Part shown: positions 58,813-64,000 of the stretch, piece by piece
Layout: each line of letters begins with the position of its first letter
Position numbering within the stretch: the first letter of the stretch is position 1
DNA from: Williamsia maris
GTDB taxonomy: Bacteria; Actinomycetota; Actinomycetes; Mycobacteriales; Mycobacteriaceae
NCBI RefSeq assembly: GCF_024171815.1
Contig: NZ_JAMTCJ010000004.1
Coordinates: 124,001-188,000, forward strand
Direction of reading: 5' to 3'
DNA: 64,000 bases
The notes under the pieces: generated by a model
What the model was told of the DNA's origin: nothing
Databases searched by the model: none
Seen by the model: the letters and a program-made list of their open reading frames with translations, nothing else
Made by a program: the position numbers and the translations under genes

Positions 58813-58858
58813 TCGATGCCCTGTCCACCGCGAACGCCTTGGGTGGACAGGGCATCGA
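58813..58858. terminator. Long perfect hairpin after the LGFP lipoprotein gene
   Basis: Two 17-nt arms are perfect complements: TCGATGCCCTGTCCACC at 58813-58829 and GGTGGACAGGGCATCGA at 58842-58858, with a 12-nt loop. On the minus strand it begins 8 nt after the lipoprotein stop and precedes the DUF2382 gene. No T-tract, so it may be a partial terminator or mRNA-stability element rather than a classical terminator. Confidence 0.55.
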
Positions 58859-58866
58859 GGGTCGTC

Positions 58867-59517
58867 CTAGTTGCTGATCGTGGTGACGGTGCCGTCGGCG
58901 TCGAGGAGGGTGCCGCGGTCGAACTTCTGCTCGAGACCCTTGTCGGTCGGGGTCTCTTCACCGGCGGGGTAGCCCAGTGTTCCGGCTTCGTGTCCGGACT
59001 TTCCCCAGAACCCGCCGATCGCGCCGTGCACGCTGAACGCCTTCTTCACCGCGGGGTTGTAGTAGATCGACCCACCCTCGAAGGTTTCGAACTTCCCGCC
59101 ATCGACGAGACCGACAACCGGGCCCAGGGGCTTGCCGAGGTAGCCCTTGTCGTAACCGCGGGCGGCGTACTCGGCGATGATCGCGGGATCGGTGATCGAC
59201 ACGGGCTTGCCGTCGGGGGAGTCGATAGAGGTTGAGGGCACCGCCGGTGCCGGCGGGGCGGAAGCGGTGGGTGATCCCAGAACTGCCGAGCTGTCGGGGG
59301 CTGTCGAGGACGGTGCGCTGCTGGTGGCAGCGGCGACTGCCGAGGACGCCTTGTCGGTGGCGGCCGCGGCCGCTGAACCCGCCGCGGAGGTGGCCGAGGA
59401 TGCGGCGTCTTTGGCGTCGTCGCAGCCAGCGGCGGTCATGACAGCCAGTGCGGCGGCGGCCGCGACGGCGACGGTGCTGGCTCGTCGACGGTGCCAGAAC
59501 GCGGAAGAAGTAGACAT
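58867..59517 (-). CDS. LGFP-repeat lipoprotein
   Basis: 216 aa. Signal with R-R-R before the core and lipobox M-T-A-A-G-C, lipidated Cys32. Residues about 33-100 are low-complexity Ala/Ser/Pro. The C-terminal part has LGFP-type repeats: G-K-P-L-G-P-V, then G-G-S-I-Y-Y-N-P, A-I-G-G-F-W, G-T-L-G-Y-P-A-G-E-E and F-D-R-G-T-L-L. LGFP repeats are found in cell-wall-attached mycolyl-transferase-type proteins of mycolata and are thought to bind the wall. Belongs to the minus-strand stress cluster. Confidence 0.83.
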   Translation of the reverse strand: MSTSSAFWHRRRASTVAVAAAAALAVMTAAGCDDAKDAASSATSAAGSAAAAATDKASSAVAAATSSAPSSTAPDSSAVLGSPTASAPPAPAVPSTSIDSPDGKPVSITDPAIIAEYAARGYDKGYLGKPLGPVVGLVDGGKFETFEGGSIYYNPAVKKAFSVHGAIGGFWGKSGHEAGTLGYPAGEETPTDKGLEQKFDRGTLLDADGTVTTISN

Positions 59518-59598
59518 GAGGGACCTTTCAGGAGTGATGTGGTGATGGTGGTGCGTACGGCGCAGGTGGGGGCGATGCGGTGGTGGACAGCTGCGGCG

Positions 59599-59907
59599 CT
59601 ACCGGCGTGTTGTGACGAACTTGACGATGGTCAGCAACAGGACAGCGCCAATCAGGGCAGTCAGGAAGGTGAAACCCCAACCACCGCTCGCGGTGTCGAA
59701 GGCGAAGCTGAGTAGGAACCCTCCGAGGAAAGCGCCGATGACGCCGACGACGACGTTGAGCGCGACGCCCATCTGAGCGTCGATGCCCATGATCTTGCTG
59801 GCAAGCCAGCCGGCGATACCGCCGATGATGATGTAGCCGATCCACCCGACGGCGGTCGTGGTGGTCGATCGTTCCGCGAGGAATTCGACGGCCAACGTGC
59901 TGGTCAC
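59599..59907 (-). CDS. GlsB/YeaQ/YmgE-family stress membrane protein
   Basis: 102 aa from GTG 59907 (AAGGA upstream). Three TM segments; the family core W-I-G-Y-I-I-I-G-G-I-A-G-W-L-A-S-K-I-M-G and V-V-V-G-V-I-G-A-F-L-G-G-F is unmistakable. Homologues are general stress, transglycosylase-associated proteins. Lies between the LGFP lipoprotein and PRC-barrel genes in the same direction. Confidence 0.88.
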   Translation of the reverse strand: MTSTLAVEFLAERSTTTTAVGWIGYIIIGGIAGWLASKIMGIDAQMGVALNVVVGVIGAFLGGFLLSFAFDTASGGWGFTFLTALIGAVLLLTIVKFVTTRR

Positions 59908-60117
59908 AAGATGTCCTTACGTGTTGGGGGACTGGTGGGGTCCGGCGTCGACGTCCCCGAACGATCCGCGACGGTCTGAGGCGACGATGCCGCAGAGTCG
60001 AATCCGTCCGGGGACGTCGACCGCGGATGGATGCGGGTTAGCGCTGGGACCCGGTGCCGTTCTTGGCCTCACCGACTGCGGTGTCGATGAACGACACAGC
60101 CAAGTCCTCTCGGGGCG

Positions 60118-60897
60118 CTACTTGCGTCCGCGCTTGGCGTCGTGGTCGGTGGTCGCCACGCCATCGGTGTCGATCCGTTCCTTGCGCACGGTGTCGGATA
60201 CCGTCTGCTCGCCGTGAACCTCGTTGACCGCCAGACCGACTCGCTCGACTGGGACGGTCTCCTTGGTCGCCACGACACGATCGGCATGCAGCGTGACCTC
60301 TGCGTCCGCCTCGCCGATCGAGGAGTCAACGGCAGTGGCGTCGGTGATCGGTTCGCGCACCACCTGAACCTCCTCGTGGGAGACCGGCACGGTCACCGAC
60401 TGCTCTTCCGACACCACGTACTTGCGCAGCCGAGCTCGCCCGGCCTCTTCACGCTGGGTGCCCACGTTGAGTCGCTCCTCGGAGCGGACCAATGACTCGG
60501 TCCCGGTTGCTCCGCGTTCTGCTGTGTCGCCGGCCGAGGCGGGTTCGGGGGTGTGCTTGCCGTACTGGGTCCACCCCGAGTTGCCGGTGGTCAGACCGTA
60601 ATGCTCGAGCAACGTGGTCTCCTCGGCCTCGCTCGTGCCGTTGTCACTGTCGAGGTGCGGCGCGTCCTTGATCGCATCTTTGCTCACAGCCACATCGAGG
60701 CGATCCAGCGAATGCTTGGCCCCGGCCAACGGGACCAACGACTTCGACGTCCCGAACAAACCCGTCTTGACCGAGACCCATCGCGGCTGACCGCTGTCAT
60801 CGGCGATGTAGATCTGCTCGACCTTCCCGACCTTGTCGCCCGCACTGTCGAACACGGTCGACCCGACCACCGCGTCGAAATTCTTGTTCCCAGCCAT
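60118..60897 (-). CDS. PRC-barrel and DUF2382 domain protein
   Basis: 259 aa from ATG 60897. PRC-barrel at about residues 5-80 (V-V-G-S-T-V-F-D-S-A-G-D-K-V-G-K-V, W-V-S-V-K-T-G-L-F-G), then a linker and a DUF2382 domain at about 145-250 (L-R-K-Y-V-V-S-E-E-Q-S-V-T-V-P-V, E-E-V-Q-V-V-R-E-P, K-E-T-V-P-V-E-R-V). This fusion is typical of stress-response proteins. It is the first gene of the minus-strand stress cluster, so its promoter lies in the long gap to the right. Confidence 0.87.
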   Translation of the reverse strand: MAGNKNFDAVVGSTVFDSAGDKVGKVEQIYIADDSGQPRWVSVKTGLFGTSKSLVPLAGAKHSLDRLDVAVSKDAIKDAPHLDSDNGTSEAEETTLLEHYGLTTGNSGWTQYGKHTPEPASAGDTAERGATGTESLVRSEERLNVGTQREEAGRARLRKYVVSEEQSVTVPVSHEEVQVVREPITDATAVDSSIGEADAEVTLHADRVVATKETVPVERVGLAVNEVHGEQTVSDTVRKERIDTDGVATTDHDAKRGRK

Positions 60898-61957
60898 CTC
60901 GCAGCTCTCTTTCATCGTTGGAAGTACGGCCCTCGTTGTGATGAACCACAACAAATAGTGCCATCGAGGAACGGTGAAATTAGCTTGTCAAAGCAGTTTG
61001 TAGCGTAAAACACACCAGTTTGCGATCATGGATCGTCTCGGTTAAACAGCCTCAACAGGCATGAAAAGCTCAATGAGAAAGTCCTGGGTCCGTCCAGTCA
61101 TCAACAGGACGACGAACTCCGCGACTGCGTCGCGCGGAACGCGAAACTGTGCATAGTCACAATTGTTGGCGTGAGTTGAACGGGGTCTGGTTGCGCGACC
61201 ACGAGTCGGCGGATGTCACCGCGGGGTGGCTCAACTGACTAACCAAACCGTCACGAGTCCCCGGCGCAGCGGCCACGCGAGGGTGTGCGGAGTGTTGGTG
61301 CTGGCGGTGGTGTTGACCCGTGATCTCCCACATGGGTGCGGGCGCGTCGCGAAGTCTGCTGATCCGTCTGCGGCGCTCCACGTATCGGAGTCTCGCTCCG
61401 GCGAGTACCTGCCTGCGCGCGGCGAGGGCAGTGGCAGCTTCGAACTTGTAGGGCGATAGCGCTAGGTCGAGCTGTTCTGTGGGTCCAGTGCTCGGCGGTG
61501 TCGGTCCACCGGGCAGCTTGATTGGACCCTCGGGGTGCAGTCCGGTCGTCGTGGACCGGGAGGCGTGATCATTCTGGGGCAGGTTCGTGCCTTGAGGGGG
61601 CTCGGGCGCGAGCTATTACCCTGAGGGCAGCCGGGCGCCGAGTACGGGACTCTCAATGTATGGCCGACGGCAGCTCTGCTCCCGCTAGCTCTGCGATTTG
61701 TTATCGGTCGATATCAGGCAGTGATGATGAATCACATTGAGACGCTGCGTAATCCACCGTTCCTTAGTGAAGCTAATCACGATTTCATCGGTGGGCGACG
61801 CCTGCGCGTTATTGTCGCTGCAACGTCCGGCGCACCAGTTCAAACTTCTGGGTCAGTGCGCGGGCGTCTGCACCGTCGCGCCAACGTTGATGTCGACGAA
61901 ATCATCTCGGGCGCAGGACTGTATATGCCGTTGCCCGTTTAACTGGCGAGGTGTGTC
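60898..61957. other. About 1.06-kb intergenic region, no convincing gene
   Basis: No frame in either direction shows start signals and protein-like composition together. The left 200 bp is relatively A/T-rich and should contain the promoter of the PRC-barrel/DUF2382 gene; the right end holds the promoter of the acyltransferase genes. The middle may contain an unrecognised RNA or remnants, but I see no repeat or tRNA-like structure. Confidence 0.5.
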
Positions 61958-63334
61958 GTGGTCGTTCGACATCGGTACCTGACGGGTTCGGAGAACGGAT
62001 TTGCGGGTGATCACCCGACAGTGTGTTCGCTGGAGGTGTCTCTTCGAGGGGTCCTCGACGTCACTCGACTAGTGCACGCGTTCGCATCGCTACGTACTCG
62101 TCACCCTGCGCTCGCGGCCTGCGTCCACACGTCAAATGATGACAAAAAGAGCTTTGTCACGCCGCAGATTGCTGCGAACACTGCAGAGCACGTGGCGGTG
62201 AGGACGTCATCGGCTGTGGGGCCAGCACCGATACCGCCGACGATCGACCTGTCGCGCTCACTGAGTGCGATTGATGTCCTCACACTGGATGACACGCACA
62301 CGGTCACGTTGCACATTGCACACGTGATGGCCGATGGTGCGCACGCCATTGCGTTGCTGACCGAATTGTTCGAGCTGTACACAGCTGCAGCTATCGGGTC
62401 AGGTGGGTCACCTGATTTGGGTGTACGCCCATTCCCGTCGTCTGGCGCTGCTGTGGGGCGTCTCCACCAGGGGGAGGGGGGCGAGGACCCGCTGGGTGCG
62501 ACACACCTGCGTGTCGACGATGCGCTCTGGTACGGCAGACCCCCTCGGGGAGCAGCGACTGGCGCCCCGGATTGGCCGATGGTGCAATCACTTCGACTTG
62601 ACCGCACTACCTCGCGTCGACTGCTGGATGCACTTGCCGACGCGGGTGTCGGTGTCCTTGCCGCGATCAGCGGTGCCATCGTGTGCGCAGAGCGCTGTGG
62701 GTTCGACGCTCTGGGAGAAGACAGACCAGTCTCGTTGGGTGTGATGACAATGGTTGACCTCCGAAAGCGGGTCACCCCGCAACGAGCTGCGGTCGACGTC
62801 ACCAACTTCGCCGGACCTTGCTACCAAGCCGTGCAGGTCGGAAGGCGCAGCGATCCCGTGCTGATCGGAGAGGGCCTCGTTGGTGCGGTGCGCGACGACA
62901 TCGCCAGCGGCCGATGCCTGCAGGGGTTGGTGGACGCAGAAACGGGCGGCGGCCATCGCGGCCTTGGTCATCCACCTGTGGTGATCAGTAACCTGGGCCG
63001 GATCCCTGACCTGGTCCTTCCCACCACGTTGACCGCCACAGATGTGCGACCCGCACTGTGGGTTGACGCCAACGGGTTCCGAGGTGATGACACCGATTCC
63101 GACACCAGGCCCGCGCCTATCGCAACTACTTACCAGATCAGCAGCTACGGCGGCCGTATCGGCATCGAGATGATCAACCTCGGCAGCACGGTATTGCCCA
63201 AGGTCCAACAGGCTGTTGCCGACGCATTGACCGAGAGGCTGCGTGCGTGGGCGCTCGGCCATCCCGTCCGCACTGCCGCGCGGAGTCTGGCTGGAGCTCG
63301 CACACGCACACAGGCGGAGGTGACGAATGTCTGA
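61958..63334 (+). CDS. PapA-type condensation-domain acyltransferase
   Basis: 458 aa from GTG 61958 with GAGGTG upstream. The condensation motif H-x-x-x-D-G is H-V-M-A-D-G near residues 121-126. Start of the fold is clear: L-E-V-S-L-R-G-V-L-D-V then L-R-T-R-H-P-A-L-A-A-C-V. A V-T-N-F-A-G-P-C-Y structural segment is near residue 285. PapA enzymes esterify polyketide or trehalose lipids in mycolata. Its end overlaps a second acyltransferase gene by 8 nt. The exact acyl acceptor is unknown. Confidence 0.85.
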   Translation: MVVRHRYLTGSENGFAGDHPTVCSLEVSLRGVLDVTRLVHAFASLRTRHPALAACVHTSNDDKKSFVTPQIAANTAEHVAVRTSSAVGPAPIPPTIDLSRSLSAIDVLTLDDTHTVTLHIAHVMADGAHAIALLTELFELYTAAAIGSGGSPDLGVRPFPSSGAAVGRLHQGEGGEDPLGATHLRVDDALWYGRPPRGAATGAPDWPMVQSLRLDRTTSRRLLDALADAGVGVLAAISGAIVCAERCGFDALGEDRPVSLGVMTMVDLRKRVTPQRAAVDVTNFAGPCYQAVQVGRRSDPVLIGEGLVGAVRDDIASGRCLQGLVDAETGGGHRGLGHPPVVISNLGRIPDLVLPTTLTATDVRPALWVDANGFRGDDTDSDTRPAPIATTYQISSYGGRIGIEMINLGSTVLPKVQQAVADALTERLRAWALGHPVRTAARSLAGARTRTQAEVTNV

Positions 63335-64000
63335 GACGTTACGGACAAAGGTTGTTCTGGAGAGTTGTGGCCCGCGCATAGCGAGCGACGGTGAGAGCGG
63401 AAAAGTGTTCCGGCCGCTCACCTTCAGCGAGTGCTCCTTTATTCACCCAGAATCGAGCGAAATCATCGGTGCATCCCTGCACCTCGCTGGCGACCTCGAC
63501 ATCGCTGCGATGCGGACTGCGTTTGGTGAGCTCCTCCTCGAATATCCCATCCTCACCGCGACGATCAGCACCGTCGACGACGTGCCGATGTTCGCGGCCG
63601 GCGACGCCGCATGGGTGGCCGCTGCGGGGTTCGGGCAATCATCGGGTCGATGGTCCGGTTTCACCCAACGCCCGCCCACGCTTCTCGCGTCTCTCGAGCT
63701 TTTGTGCGCGCTCGAGGTCACCTCCGACAGCGAGGAGCACCGGGTGACGTTGTGGGTCAGTCACTGCGCCACCGACGGCGGCGGAATCATAGCGTTGACG
63801 AAGAGAATCTTCGAACTCTTCACCGCGGCAACGGACGGACGACAGCTAGCCCCCCGACAGTTCCCTTTCCCCCGTGAACCGCATCTCATCATGGCCGAGC
63901 GTGGAGTTGTGGCCGAGTCGGTGCCCTACGAACGAAGACTGGCCCACACGACCTGGAGCGGGACGATGACGCGAACGGGCCAATACGACCTTGCTGATGA
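63327..64000 (+). CDS. PapA-type condensation-domain acyltransferase, 5' part
   Basis: ATG 63327 follows GGCGGAGG and overlaps the previous stop; the frame is open to the window edge (about 224 residues seen). The H-x-x-x-D-G motif is H-C-A-T-D-G near residues 146-151. N-terminal L-T-F-S-E-C-S-F-I-H and A-S-L-H-L-A-G-D-L-D-I-A-A-M-R are typical. Different in sequence from the first copy, so an old duplication. With it forms a two-enzyme esterification unit. The 3' end is outside the window. Confidence 0.83.
   Translation, partial: MSETLRTKVVLESCGPRIASDGESGKVFRPLTFSECSFIHPESSEIIGASLHLAGDLDIAAMRTAFGELLLEYPILTATISTVDDVPMFAAGDAAWVAAAGFGQSSGRWSGFTQRPPTLLASLELLCALEVTSDSEEHRVTLWVSHCATDGGGIIALTKRIFELFTAATDGRQLAPRQFPFPREPHLIMAERGVVAESVPYERRLAHTTWSGTMTRTGQYDLAD

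Noticed and set aside
58763-58855. ATG start at 58855 for the DUF2382 gene
   Set aside because: It lies inside the perfect 17-bp hairpin and its product start has no family match; TTG 58762 has a good Shine-Dalgarno.
61226-61459. 77-aa plus-strand frame in the long gap
   Set aside because: No ribosome site, no recognisable pattern and composition like random GC-rich sequence.
1-64000. tRNA, rRNA, CRISPR arrays and intact insertion sequences
   Set aside because: I looked for cloverleaf-like segments, regular spaced repeats and transposase motifs and saw none that I could support.

Overview
The window is high-GC actinobacterial DNA with dense genes, many GTG starts and many 1-10 nt gene overlaps. 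The gene content points to a mycolic-acid bacterium (Mycobacteriales; Gordonia, Williamsia or Rhodococcus-like). It has an MspA-type outer-membrane porin, an MmpL transporter, an MCE/MlaD protein, tandem PapA-type acyltransferases, an LGFP-repeat lipoprotein, F420-type LLM and DDN enzymes and a TIGR03086 (mycothiol-type) protein. The genus is an inference. I see no rRNA, tRNA, CRISPR array or intact insertion sequence.

Region 1 (1-38.6 kb) is catabolic and regulatory chromosome. It holds a VOC / FAD-linked oxidase / TPP-enzyme operon, two convergent acyl-CoA dehydrogenases, a PucR regulator divergent from a KstD-like flavoprotein with a 29-bp operator-like palindrome between them, and a flavin reductase / sulfite-oxidase-type molybdoprotein pair. 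It continues with an AraC-VOC pair, a short UvrA paralogue, several alpha/beta hydrolases, a cysteine-desulfurase-like protein and an aldo/keto reductase divergent from a TetR. Further right are an orphan TctC-type binding protein, an aldehyde dehydrogenase / GMC oxidoreductase pair, and two divergent SAM methyltransferases with a PhyH-type dioxygenase. The region ends with two regulator-enzyme pairs (MmyB/SDR and TetR/DDN) that have very clear operator-like repeats.

Region 2 (38.6-50 kb) is accessory in character. It has orphan lipoproteins (one frameshifted), a truncated gene next to an imperfect inverted repeat, and a long minus-strand operon. Read 5' to 3' (from 47,994 down to 41,322), that operon encodes small cytosolic and membrane proteins, three paralogous small secreted proteins, an MspA-family porin, a further small secreted protein, a two-TM protein and a 715-aa secreted polymorphic-toxin-like protein. 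The last gene overlaps the toxin gene and encodes a DUF6188-like putative immunity protein. This is my best candidate for an undescribed system. A frameshifted multi-pass membrane protein lies beside it.

Region 3 (50-64 kb) concerns the envelope and stress. One part has an alpha/beta hydrolase, an MmpL transporter, an LpqN-like lipoprotein, an orphan MCE protein, a small membrane protein and a TetR regulator. A second part has a PRC-barrel/DUF2382 protein, a GlsB-type membrane protein, an LGFP lipoprotein, a second DUF2382 protein overlapping an unusual P-II protein, and a small HTH protein. After about 1 kb with no convincing gene, two overlapping PapA-type acyltransferases close the window; the second runs off the right edge.
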